Source of the DNA: Alloenteromonas sp963650805
Lineage (GTDB): Bacteria > Bacillota_I > Bacilli_A > RFN20 > CAG-826
Direction of reading: 5' to 3'
Length of the DNA: 64,000 nt
NCBI GenBank assembly: GCA_963650805.1
Contig: CAVJMG010000001.1
Span: forward strand, 372,001 to 436,000
Below, piece after piece: positions 51,088 through 59,282 of this stretch. The translations under genes were made by a program, and so were the position numbers. How positions within the stretch are numbered: position 1 is the stretch's first letter; each line of letters opens with the position of its first letter. The notes under the pieces are model-generated. The model searched no databases, was not told the origin of the DNA, and saw only the letters and a program-made list of their open reading frames with translations.

Positions 51088-51860
51088 TCCTTCTTCTTGC
51101 CATTGGGCGATTCATGAAACGTCTTAACGTAAAGACGATAAAACGTTGAATAATTATCGAACGAGTAGCGCAAAGCGACCTCGTTCTTTTTTTCACCAGC
51201 CTCAATGGCGTTTCTAGCGGCGATGAGTTTCTTGGCCTTCACCATTTTCATAAGCGGCATCTTCACGCTTTTCTTAAACGCGTTGCATATTTGAGAGGAA
51301 GAGTAATTGAAGGTCGAGACAATTCGTTTCAATGTTATCTTCTCTTCGATGTGCTCATCGATCCAACGAATAATCTCGGAGATGTTCTCATCATAGACGG
51401 TTGAGATTTCGCTTTCGTCATTAAGGATAAACACCAATAGCTTTTGAAGCTCGCTTTGAAGAAGGAGGTAAGTCTCTTCTTTGGGATAGTTTTCGACATA
51501 GAGGTCGAGGTTCCCAAAAGTCCCTGCAATAATCGGCGAGAGGTTATGGAACGTTTTAATCTCTTTGATATGGGCTTGGAGATAAGGAGGCAATAAGCCG
51601 CCATTGAACTTCAAAACGTACCGTTCATAGGATTCCGAGAGATCAAGCTCGGCAAAATGGTTTCGACCGGCATTGATGAAAACCAAATCCCCATAGTTCA
51701 ATTTCTTGGATTCTCCTTCAACGTGATAATTCACCTTGCCGCGAACGAAATAGACGATTTCGTAGAAATAATGGAGGTGCTTTTCATAGTTTTCCGTGGG
51801 CTTTTCTTTTTCATCGAGCTTATGTGAGAAGTCGATACCTGAAAAAACGAATTGAAACAT
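51084..51860 (-). CDS. AraC-family transcriptional regulator
   Basis: 258 residues. An N-terminal cupin-like sensor (HLHYFYEIVYFVRGKVNYHV, YGDLVFINAGRNHFAEL) is followed by two C-terminal helix-turn-helix motifs (about 160-258; LKRIVSTFNYSSSQICNAFK, NEVALRYSFDNYSTFYRLY). It stands at the end of the glucuronate gene group and probably binds the 22-bp direct repeats at 47823-47859 when a uronate is bound. Convergent with kdgK. Confidence 0.88.
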   Translation of the reverse strand: MFQFVFSGIDFSHKLDEKEKPTENYEKHLHYFYEIVYFVRGKVNYHVEGESKKLNYGDLVFINAGRNHFAELDLSESYERYVLKFNGGLLPPYLQAHIKEIKTFHNLSPIIAGTFGNLDLYVENYPKEETYLLLQSELQKLLVFILNDESEISTVYDENISEIIRWIDEHIEEKITLKRIVSTFNYSSSQICNAFKKSVKMPLMKMVKAKKLIAARNAIEAGEKKNEVALRYSFDNYSTFYRLYVKTFHESPNGKKKD

Positions 51861-51940
51861 GGCTTTATTATTTAAACGCCTAGGGGAATTTTGAACAAGT
51901 TGAGTAAAAAAGGAATTATCTAGTCAACGCTTGTTAGTTC

Positions 51941-52038
51941 TCAAATGATCTGAAACACTTAAACAACTGGAGGCATCTGACCTCGAGGGGGTTGGAGTGG
52001 GTTGTTTACATCCACCCATTTTGTTTCACATCATTTGA
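51941..52038. other. Structured element with nested inverted repeats
   Basis: TCAAATGATCTGAAAC (51941-51956) and GTTTCACATCATTTGA (52023-52038) are inverted arms with one mismatch. Inside them AAACAAC (51961-51967) pairs with GTTGTTT (52001-52007), and GAGG...CCTC forms a third small stem. No coding potential. It could be a miniature transposable element or a structured RNA; no known riboswitch class is recognised. Confidence 0.6.
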
Positions 52039-52048
52039 AATAGAACAT

Positions 52049-52089
52049 ATTTAACATTTTTGTGCATTCTCATTTAACACTTTTGCGAT
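52049..52089. repeat. Orphan two-unit array, 23-bp period
   Basis: ATTTAACATTTTTGTGCA at 52049 and ATTTAACACTTTTGCGAT at 52072, 23 bp apart. The same spacing as three of the other arrays, but there is no ATPase here. It adjoins the structured element at 51941-52038. Confidence 0.65.
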
Positions 52090-52318
52090 GCTCAGCTTAA
52101 GAATTGGCCTAAATTGAACTATTCAAGGCTTGAAACAAAAGGTTTCGTAAAACGAGCAAAGCGCCGTTTTTCCTCGTTAGCAATAGCGGTATCGACAACA
52201 ATTTGAGTGGAAAATCGCCTCTTTGATGCCTTTCCGATTGATTCTTCCCAATCGGAAGATAAATCGTTTGCAAATAAAAAGCCCCATTTCATCAAAGCAA
52301 CGGAGCCTATTCATCAAT

Positions 52319-52406
52319 TGGTGCCCGAAGCCGGACTCGAACCGGCACGTCCTCATCAGACATTGGATTTTGAGTCCAACGCGTCTACCGATTCCACCAT
52401 TCGGGC
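52319..52406 (-). tRNA. tRNA-Leu (anticodon CAA)
   Basis: The minus strand folds as a class II tRNA: acceptor GCCCGAA/TTCGGGC, anticodon stem TTGGA/TCCAA with loop CTCAAAA (anticodon CAA), a long variable arm, T-loop GGTTCGAGTCC, and an encoded CCA end. Reads UUG codons. Confidence 0.95.
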
Positions 52407-52589
52407 ATGGGCTTTTGCCTTGCGACAGAAGCGTGTTGAATTATAAAAAGAAGACTCGAAACTTTCAAGCACATAATTCATAGCCACGCGCTAATAAACT
52501 AACGAATAAGCGCAAAAAGCCATTCAAATAAAAAACACCGCAAAAACACATTTTTCGAAACCCATTGCACTTTTCTCCTCAAAGCAAAA

Positions 52590-52613
52590 GGCCCCTCCGT
52601 TTTTGGAGGGGCC
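52590..52613 (-). terminator. fucI terminator
   Basis: GGCCCCTCC and GGAGGGGCC arms (perfect) around a TTTTT-containing loop, then CTTTTGCTTT on the minus strand, 18 bp after the fucI stop. Confidence 0.85.
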
Positions 52614-52630
52614 AAGTGTTCAGCTATCAA

Positions 52631-54439
52631 TTATTTGCGGACGTTTTTATACATCGGGCCGTAGGCTTCGCAAGCGCGGAAATCGGAACCCTCAAGGTCG
52701 GACCCGAATAGTCCCCAGGCAGCCGGGCGATAAACGTCTTTATCTTCGACGTTATGCATGGCGACAGGGATGCGGAGGATCGAGGCCAGGGTGAGGAGGT
52801 CAGCGCCGATATGGCCATAGGTGATGGCACCGTGGTTAGCGCCCCAATGGTTCATGATCTCATAAGCGCTGGTGAAGGGACCTTTGCCGGTGAGGCGAGG
52901 AGCAAACCAGGTGCAGGGCCACGTGTAATCGGTCCTCTTCCAAAGTTTGTCGGAAACTTCGTCGGGGAGATGGACGCTGTAGCCTTCAACGATTTGAAGG
53001 ACAGGTCCAAGGCCTTTGACGAGGTTAAGTCTAATCATGGTCATCGGCATTTCGGCCCTGGTGAGATAGCGAGAGCTGAAGCCGCCGCCGCGGAAATAGC
53101 CAAGGTCAGCATAAGGCCAGGTGGTGGCGTTCATGCACTTGGCGATATCTTCTTCGCTCATCTCCCACCACGGCTTCATGACGTGATTGCCCTTTTCGTC
53201 GGTAACTTCGCCGCAAGCATCCAAGCACTGCGCGCCGGAGTTGATCAAGTGGAGGAAGCCATCGGCTTCTTTGGCACGGCCTTCAATGTCATAGCCGGTG
53301 ACGCGTTTAACGCTATTGCCGCTCCAGAAAGTGCGGACGTCAGCAAAGATGGCGGCACGGCCGTTGAGAAGTCTTTCAAAGAGCATCCCAATGCCATTGA
53401 GGGTGTCGTTCTCAGTCGCAAGGGTATAGGGTTCCCTGGCGCCATTCCAATCGAAGGTGCTGTTGAGCAAAGCCTCGGGGAAGTCGCAGTTAGGATAGAA
53501 GTCGGTCCACTGACGCTGTCCTTGGAATCCGCCGACAATCGCATTGTGACCCAAAGCCTCTTCTTCGCAGCCCTCAGGGAGATTCTTGTTCCCATTGTAA
53601 AGGTCTTTAATGATACAGCACATCTTGACCGTAAATTCCCAGTCTTTCTCCTTTTGTTCGGGAGAACGCTGAAGTTCTGCGGGGTTTTTATCAATGCCAG
53701 GATGGCAGTTGGCCTTCGCCCAGGCAAGGGCCTTCTCGTATTCCTTATGGTCATAAATGCCCAAGGTCATGCGGCGGATGATTTCGACCTCATCCACGCT
53801 TTCAACGCGCATTCCAAGGTATTCTTCGATGAAATCGTGATTGATGATGGATCCGCCGATGCCCATGCAGCTGGAGCCGATTTGCAAGTAGCTCTTCCCG
53901 CGCATCGTGGCGGCAGCAATAGCGGCGCGTCCGAAGCGGAGCATCTTGACTTTGACGTCTTCGGGAATGGAATGGTCATCCTTATCTTGGACTTCGTGAC
54001 CATAGATTCCGAAAGCCGGCAAACCTTTTTGGGCGTGGGTGGCCAAAACAGAGGCGAGGTAAACCGCGCCCGGGCGCTCGGTTCCGTTGAATCCCCAAAC
54101 GGCCTTGATGGTCATGGGGTCCATATCCATGGTCTCCGCGCCGTAGCACCAGCACGGGGTGACCGTAATAGTGATGTCGACCCCTTCTTTCTTGAAGTAA
54201 TCGGCACAGGCGGCGGATTCGGGAACGCGTCCAATGGTGGACGGCGCAATCACGACTTTGACCGGCTCTCCGTTGCTGTAACGCAGATTCTCTTCCAACA
54301 GTTTCTTCGCCGAAAGCGCCATTCCCATGGTCTGCTCTTCCAGCGATTCACGGACCTTCAAAGGTCCTCTCCTACCATCAATCGTCGGACGGATGCCGAT
54401 GACTGGATAGGACCCGACGTAACGCGACTTGAATCCCAT
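52631..54439 (-). CDS. fucI: L-fucose isomerase
   Basis: 602 residues, usual length of FucI. Motifs: PVIGIRPTIDGRRGPLKVRE, TVTPCWCYGAETMDM, NGTERPGAVYLA and GQRQWTDFYPN; catalytic Glu/Asp Mn2+ ligands lie within. It interconverts L-fucose and L-fuculose. No fucK or fucA lies beside it; rhaB and rhaD nearby could serve for the later steps, as rhamnulose and fuculose enzymes sometimes overlap. GAGTACC-type spacing gives AAGGAGT before the ATG. Single gene with its own terminator. Confidence 0.95.
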   Translation of the reverse strand: MGFKSRYVGSYPVIGIRPTIDGRRGPLKVRESLEEQTMGMALSAKKLLEENLRYSNGEPVKVVIAPSTIGRVPESAACADYFKKEGVDITITVTPCWCYGAETMDMDPMTIKAVWGFNGTERPGAVYLASVLATHAQKGLPAFGIYGHEVQDKDDHSIPEDVKVKMLRFGRAAIAAATMRGKSYLQIGSSCMGIGGSIINHDFIEEYLGMRVESVDEVEIIRRMTLGIYDHKEYEKALAWAKANCHPGIDKNPAELQRSPEQKEKDWEFTVKMCCIIKDLYNGNKNLPEGCEEEALGHNAIVGGFQGQRQWTDFYPNCDFPEALLNSTFDWNGAREPYTLATENDTLNGIGMLFERLLNGRAAIFADVRTFWSGNSVKRVTGYDIEGRAKEADGFLHLINSGAQCLDACGEVTDEKGNHVMKPWWEMSEEDIAKCMNATTWPYADLGYFRGGGFSSRYLTRAEMPMTMIRLNLVKGLGPVLQIVEGYSVHLPDEVSDKLWKRTDYTWPCTWFAPRLTGKGPFTSAYEIMNHWGANHGAITYGHIGADLLTLASILRIPVAMHNVEDKDVYRPAAWGLFGSDLEGSDFRACEAYGPMYKNVRK

Positions 54440-54541
54440 TTTAGGTACTCCTTTTATGTGTGGCTAAAAGCACGAAACAATACTAACAAAAAAGGCGGCA
54501 AATAATATGCCGCCAAGTTGTTTAAAAAGGCTCTTTTATAC

Positions 54542-55165
54542 TTATTTATTCCCTTTTAACAAAGGAGAAAGGAATTCGGAAAGGCGAGCGGCGATTTCTT
54601 TGATGGATTTGCCGCTAGTGTTAACCATGAGGTCATAGTTCTCTTTGCCGCCCCACTTCTTGCCGGTGTAGAACTCGTAGTATTTAGCGCGGTTGCGGTC
54701 CATTTTCTTGATTTCTTTGCTCAAGGTACGGTCGTCAGTTTTCTCGCCTTCTTGTCTCCTCTCCCGGCAACGCTCTATTTTGGATTCCATATCCGAATAG
54801 ATGAAAAGGCGGAAGGGGTGATCATCTTTCAAAACCACGTCGGCGCAGCGACCGATGATGACGCAGGAGGATTTGTCCGCGAGCTCCTTAAGCACTTTGG
54901 TTTGGGCTGCGTAGATGTCGATGGACTGATCCAAATTGGGGTCAGTCGCGGAAGAGAAAGACATCCCATAGTGAATGGGGAGCAAGGGGATGGGTTTCTT
55001 CTCGGTGACCTGCTCGATGTATTCCAAGCAATAAGGGGTCTTTTTCTCAAGCTCCAACAAAATCTCCCTATCGTAATAGGCGATTCCAAGATTGTCGGCC
55101 AAACGGCGGCCAAGTTCGCGGCCACCACTTCCAAATTCACGACCTATTGTAATAACGATGCTCAT
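54542..55165 (-). CDS. Cytidylate-kinase-like protein
   Basis: 207 residues of the Cytidylate_kin2 type: ITIGREFGSGGRELGRRLA (P-loop variant GREFGSGG), YYDREILLEL, and CVIIGRCADVVL. Such proteins are distinct from the housekeeping Cmk and their substrates are not firmly known. The ATG at 55165 follows AAGGAG by 12 bases; a TTG at 55177 would fall near the same site. Divergent from the hydrolase gene across a 200-bp region with cre boxes. Confidence 0.85.
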   Translation of the reverse strand: MSIVITIGREFGSGGRELGRRLADNLGIAYYDREILLELEKKTPYCLEYIEQVTEKKPIPLLPIHYGMSFSSATDPNLDQSIDIYAAQTKVLKELADKSSCVIIGRCADVVLKDDHPFRLFIYSDMESKIERCRERRQEGEKTDDRTLSKEIKKMDRNRAKYYEFYTGKKWGGKENYDLMVNTSGKSIKEIAARLSEFLSPLLKGNK

Positions 55166-55282
55166 AAGTGCTTCCAACTCCTTTGCTTAATTATAAGCCA
55201 CGAAGTTTTGTTGTGACCAAAAAGTTCATATCAGGCCGAAGTTTTTGTGGTTTCGAAACGATAAGAAATTGAAAAATCATCA

Positions 55283-55346
55283 TGTAAGCGCTTTCACTTT
55301 TACCGATATGCTCGTATAATCGGTAAAAAGGGTGTAACCGCTTACA
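55283..55346 (+). promoter_or_regulatory. Promoter with two cre-type boxes and an inverted repeat
   Basis: TGTAAGCGCTTTCA (55283-55296) and TGTAACCGCTTACA (55333-55346) both fit the CcpA cre consensus TGWAANCGNTNWCA in full. Between them TTTTACCGAT (55299-55308) and ATCGGTAAAA (55319-55328) are perfect 10-bp inverted arms, and TATAAT at 55315-55320 is a -10 box. The gene at 55369 starts 23 bp after the second box. Carbon-source control is expected. Confidence 0.85.
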
Positions 55347-55368
55347 CCCGGAAAGGAATACCAACACT

Positions 55369-57618
55369 ATGAACGAAAAAGCAAAACGCTTTTTCAAAAA
55401 TCCACTTGGAATTGGTGCATGTTGTTTGGTGGCCGCAGTTCTAACGAGCTTCGGCGCGCAGCTTGTCAATACCAGCGGATACTCCGTCAAGGTGACCAGC
55501 GGGGTCGCCGACATAGACGCGCTGTATTCGAAGACCTATGAATCAGCAACCGCGAAACCCTTCCGTTTAACGATTGGGGAAAAGAGTGACGGCATGGTCA
55601 ATGCGAAAATGGCCTATGACCTCTACATCCCGAAAGGAGTCGACTCTTCGCATCCCGCCCCGGCCGTGGCCTTGACCCACGGTTACCTCAACAGCAAAGA
55701 ATTCGAATCCGGAGTCGCTCTAGAACTTGCAAGAAGAGGCTATGTCGTCTTCGCTTATGATCAATACGATCACGGCGATTCAACATGGGACACCCCATCC
55801 GCGTTCACCTTTTACGCTTGGTCGGCTTACGACGCGATGGAATATCTCTCCGCCCAAGATTACGTCTTAAAAAGCTCAGACGGAACCGCCATGATCGGCT
55901 TATCCGGTCACTCCATGGGCGGCTTTTCCAGCGAGTTAGCCGTCGCTTGGGACCAGCTCAACATCGACATGGGCGTCTATTCGAAGCCAAAGGTCATCAC
56001 GGCCTTGGCCCAAGGGGCAGACTTCCGCTACGTCGACTTCTACGTTTCGGGCTATAGTGGAGGCGCATACACCACCACTTACGCGACCTACAAATCCAGG
56101 ACCTGCGGAACTTTGCAGGGCCAATATGACGAATTCTTCTTCGACAATTCGGGAAAGAACCAAGGAACCGTAATCGAAAAAGACTACGCCAAGGACAAAG
56201 TCGGTTACTCGATGCTCGGTCTTACTTCCGCCGGCGAACCCAACAAGTTCTATCAAGTCGATCCTTCTACAAACACCGCTCTCACCACCGAGAATACGGA
56301 CCTCTCAGCGGACTATGGTGAGCGCATCATCTACGAAGTCGCCGGAGACCACCCTTACAACACCTGGTCCCCGCAGGCCACCAGCTGCATCATCGACTTC
56401 TTCAATCACGGCTTTGAGCATCAAACCAAGCTCGCGGGCCTTAACGATTTGGACACTTACGTTAAAATCAAGAATGGGTCGAAGCAAATTTGGTGGTTAA
56501 AAGAAGTCTTCACCTGCCTAGGCTTAATAGCCGTGATGGCCGCGGTCTTGTGCGGTCTACTCGGTTTGTCCAACGTGCCGCTATTCCGCCTCGCCAACAC
56601 TGAAGCCACGTTGATTCCGCCGGTAGAACCCGCTTCTAGGCCGCAAAAAGCCATTGGAATTGGATTCACCCTATTCTCGCTCATCATCTCGATGTTCATG
56701 ATTCCGGCATTCTTGGCGCCAGGATCCTATCCGACTCAAATCGCAACCATGACGACGATGATGGACGTTGTGATGTACTCCGGAATCGGAGTTGCCATCG
56801 TCCTTGGCCTTGCCGCCATCATCATGAGGGTCAACGAGAAGAAAGAGGCCGCGCTTAAGCTCGTCCGCCCCGCTGGAGGCGCGTTGCTAATCTCCGTTAC
56901 GGCGTTCGCTCTCCGCTGGTTGCTCAATGACGGCACCAATTACATCCTGACCAAGACCGACCGCTACTTCAATGCCCCTTCCGTCAATTCCATCGCCTTC
57001 TGGGCCATGGCCTCGGGCTTATTCGCCTTGATTTTCGCGCTCATCTCCCACTTCTTCCTCAACCCCAACAGGACCGTTGCCCACTTGGGCTTGAAAGCCT
57101 CTTGGAAGTCGGTGATCGTCTCGCTACTTAAGGCCATCGTCATCTCTGGCGTCATCTGCGGATTCACTTGGATCATCCAACTCGTCTTCAATACCGATTT
57201 CCGCGTCTACACCTACGCGATTAAGACCCTTAATGGAGCGGCATTCGTTTCCAGCCTCCGTTATCTGCCCTTCTTCTTCCTCTTCTATTTCTGCGCGGGC
57301 ATTTCCATCGCCGTTGGCACCGCCGGCAAAAAAGGTTGGAGAGCCGACTTGCTCGCCGTCGCTTTAGAAGTCGTTCCTTCCGCTCTCTTCCTCCTTTATC
57401 AATATGGTGTTCTCTACACCACCGGCACAGCCCCCTTCGTCAACTGCGCCCTTGATGGCATCTTGGTGCAAGGCCTCATCATCACCCTCGCTGGCCTTGC
57501 CATCTATCAGCGTCGCAGCTTAGAGAAGACGGGCAACCTCTGGAGCGGCGTCTTCCTCAACACCATCTTCTTCACCTTCCTCACCTTGGCCAACACCACG
57601 ATTTACAACCTCAAATAA
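55369..57618 (+). CDS. Alpha/beta hydrolase with multi-pass membrane domain
   Basis: 749 residues. A signal-anchor helix (about 12-36) is followed by an alpha/beta hydrolase domain (about 60-365): oxyanion region LTHGYLNSKEFES, YDQYDHGDS, nucleophile elbow GLSGHSMGGFS near residue 182, and a late His in AGDHPYNTW. From about 375 to 745 there are some nine transmembrane helices. GxSxG enzymes with a membrane half occur in Bacillota but their substrates are unknown; an ester or acyl chain on a surface glycan is plausible. GAAAGGA precedes the ATG. Expression likely under CcpA-type control. Confidence 0.85.
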   Translation: MNEKAKRFFKNPLGIGACCLVAAVLTSFGAQLVNTSGYSVKVTSGVADIDALYSKTYESATAKPFRLTIGEKSDGMVNAKMAYDLYIPKGVDSSHPAPAVALTHGYLNSKEFESGVALELARRGYVVFAYDQYDHGDSTWDTPSAFTFYAWSAYDAMEYLSAQDYVLKSSDGTAMIGLSGHSMGGFSSELAVAWDQLNIDMGVYSKPKVITALAQGADFRYVDFYVSGYSGGAYTTTYATYKSRTCGTLQGQYDEFFFDNSGKNQGTVIEKDYAKDKVGYSMLGLTSAGEPNKFYQVDPSTNTALTTENTDLSADYGERIIYEVAGDHPYNTWSPQATSCIIDFFNHGFEHQTKLAGLNDLDTYVKIKNGSKQIWWLKEVFTCLGLIAVMAAVLCGLLGLSNVPLFRLANTEATLIPPVEPASRPQKAIGIGFTLFSLIISMFMIPAFLAPGSYPTQIATMTTMMDVVMYSGIGVAIVLGLAAIIMRVNEKKEAALKLVRPAGGALLISVTAFALRWLLNDGTNYILTKTDRYFNAPSVNSIAFWAMASGLFALIFALISHFFLNPNRTVAHLGLKASWKSVIVSLLKAIVISGVICGFTWIIQLVFNTDFRVYTYAIKTLNGAAFVSSLRYLPFFFLFYFCAGISIAVGTAGKKGWRADLLAVALEVVPSALFLLYQYGVLYTTGTAPFVNCALDGILVQGLIITLAGLAIYQRRSLEKTGNLWSGVFLNTIFFTFLTLANTTIYNLK

Positions 57619-57631
57619 CTTTTGAGACAAC

Positions 57632-57664
57632 AAAAGGGGCCCTCGCCATGAGGGTCCCTTTTCG
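57632..57664 (+). terminator. Terminator after the hydrolase
   Basis: AAAAGGGGCCCTC pairs with GAGGGTCCCTTTT (one mismatch), followed by CG and TTTG. 14 bp after the stop. Confidence 0.8.
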
Positions 57665-57690
57665 TTTGTCTTAGAATGAATAATCTTTAG

Positions 57691-57767
57691 TGGCGCGCCC
57701 GAGCGGATTCGAACCGCTGACCCCAAGCTTCGGAGGCTTGTACTCTATCCAGCTGAGCTACGAGCGC
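57691..57767 (-). tRNA. tRNA-Arg (anticodon CCG)
   Basis: Minus-strand cloverleaf: acceptor GCGCTCG/CGGGCGC, D-arm GCTCAGCTGGATAGAGT, anticodon stem CAAGC/GCTTG with loop CTCCGAA (CCG), T-loop GGTTCGAATCC, encoded CCA. Nine bases from the next tRNA. Confidence 0.95.
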
Positions 57768-57776
57768 GAATAGAAA

Positions 57777-57861
57777 TGGTGCACTGGATGGGAGTCGAAC
57801 CCACACCGGTCGCCCGACTAGCTCCTGAAACTAGCGCGTATACCAATTCCGCCACCAGTGC
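57777..57861 (-). tRNA. tRNA-Leu (anticodon CAG)
   Basis: Minus-strand class II tRNA: acceptor GCACTGG/CCAGTGC, anticodon stem CTAGT/GCTAG with loop TTCAGGA (CAG), long variable arm, T-loop GGTTCGACTCC, encoded CCA. Part of a tandem pair. Confidence 0.95.
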
Positions 57862-58102
57862 ACGCCGAATTAATATACTCTCGGGCCGGTGAAATGTCGA
57901 ATTGTATTGTTTCCAAAGGAGGAAGGAACGCCTATGCTTTTGCGCCCATAAGAAAAAATCATGTTTTTCAGGCATTTTTAAAATCCCCGCAATTCCCATG
58001 CGATTTCAAAAATTGTAGAGAAGATGTCAAAAAACACTATAAAGAGGCAATTTTTGGACGTGTGAAACCCTTTAGAAAGGGAGTAGGATAAATCGCAAAC
58101 GT

Positions 58103-59194
58103 ATGAAACCATTAACCAGAGAAGAACTTCTTCAAGCCATCAAACACTTCGCCTTCGAAGGTGAGCTCCCCTCCATCGAAGAGAACCACAACGGCCACAT
58201 CAACGACACCTTCGTCATTAGCTTTAAAGGCAGCGGGACCGTCAAGCGTTATATCCTTCAAAGGATCAACACCTCCATCTTCCCGAACATCGCCGAGGTG
58301 ATGTCCAACATCGACCTTGTCTTAGATTACATGGGCAAAAAGATTCTTGAGGCGGGAGGAGACCTCAAAAAAGAAAGGCTCACTTTGATTAAGACAACCG
58401 ACGATAAACCTTTCTATCAAGACAAAGAAGAATCTTGCTTCCGCGCCTATGCCTATCTTGAAGGCAGCAAATCCTACAACACGGCAAGCGCCGACATCTT
58501 TAGGAAATCCGGTTATGCGTTCGGAAAATTCCAACATGATCTCGACGGGTTCCCCGCGGAGAAGCTTTATGAGGTTCTCCCCCACTTCCACGACACCCCC
58601 AAACGCTTCAAGGATTTGCTAAATGCCATCGAAGGGGCCAGCGAAGAAAGGAAAGAAGCCGCCAAAGAACAAATCAAATGGGCCTTAGTTCATGAAAACG
58701 TAGCTTCTTATCTCGCCGGAAAAGGGCTCCCCACTAGGGTCACCCACAACGACACGAAGCTCAACAACGTCTTGTTCTACGAAGACGGCACTTCCTGCGT
58801 TATCGACCTCGACACCATCATGCCGGGCCTATCCCTATATGATTATGGAGATTCCATCCGCTTCGGAGCCAACGAGGCCGTTGAGGACGAGAAAGACCTC
58901 TCGAAGGTCAAACTCAGCCTAGAAAACTTCGCCGCCTACACAAAAGGTTACCTCGAAGGCGCCAAAGGCAGCCTAACGAAAGAAGAAATCGCCCTCTTCC
59001 CGGAAGCGGGAATGACGCTTACCTACGAATGTGGAATCCGTTTCCTTACAGACTATCTTAACGGAGATACCTACTTCAAGATTTCCTACCTTGACCATAA
59101 CCTCGTAAGAGCCAAAGACCAATTCGCCTTAGTCGACGACATGGAAAGAAAGCTCCCTAAGATGAGGAAAATTGTTGAACCTTATCTGAAGTAA
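58103..59194 (+). CDS. nahK: N-acetylhexosamine 1-kinase-like phosphotransferase
   Basis: 363 residues of the aminoglycoside-phosphotransferase (APH) fold as in Bifidobacterium NahK: ENHNGHINDTFVISF near residue 27, RYILQRINTSIFPNI, THNDTKLNNVLFYEDG with the catalytic Asp, and CVIDLDTIMPGLSLYDYGDS. It phosphorylates N-acetylglucosamine or -galactosamine at O1, as needed after phosphorolysis of mucin disaccharides. No lacto-N-biose phosphorylase lies in the window. The neighbouring nagA fits amino-sugar use. GAAAGGGAGTAGG precedes the ATG. Confidence 0.85.
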   Translation: MKPLTREELLQAIKHFAFEGELPSIEENHNGHINDTFVISFKGSGTVKRYILQRINTSIFPNIAEVMSNIDLVLDYMGKKILEAGGDLKKERLTLIKTTDDKPFYQDKEESCFRAYAYLEGSKSYNTASADIFRKSGYAFGKFQHDLDGFPAEKLYEVLPHFHDTPKRFKDLLNAIEGASEERKEAAKEQIKWALVHENVASYLAGKGLPTRVTHNDTKLNNVLFYEDGTSCVIDLDTIMPGLSLYDYGDSIRFGANEAVEDEKDLSKVKLSLENFAAYTKGYLEGAKGSLTKEEIALFPEAGMTLTYECGIRFLTDYLNGDTYFKISYLDHNLVRAKDQFALVDDMERKLPKMRKIVEPYLK

Positions 59195-59198
59195 ATAG

Positions 59199-59222
59199 AA
59201 AAGCACGCAAAACGTGCTTTTT
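59199..59222 (+). terminator. Terminator after the hexosamine kinase
   Basis: AAAAGCACG/CGTGCTTTT with loop CAAAA and TTTTTTATT. A second stem at 59231-59253 (GCCTTTGG/CCAAAGGC) suits the convergent nagA. Confidence 0.85.
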
Positions 59223-59282
59223 TATTGCAAAAAGCCTTTGGAATTAACCAAAGGCTAAATTACGAAATGGTTCGTTCCTGCG

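Noticed and set aside
52207..52483. Two small frames over 52.2-52.5 kb
   Set aside because: They run across the tRNA-Leu gene.
52754..54505. 583-codon plus-strand frame opposite fucI
   Set aside because: It is the antisense shadow of the well-conserved fucI; the product has no recognisable motif.
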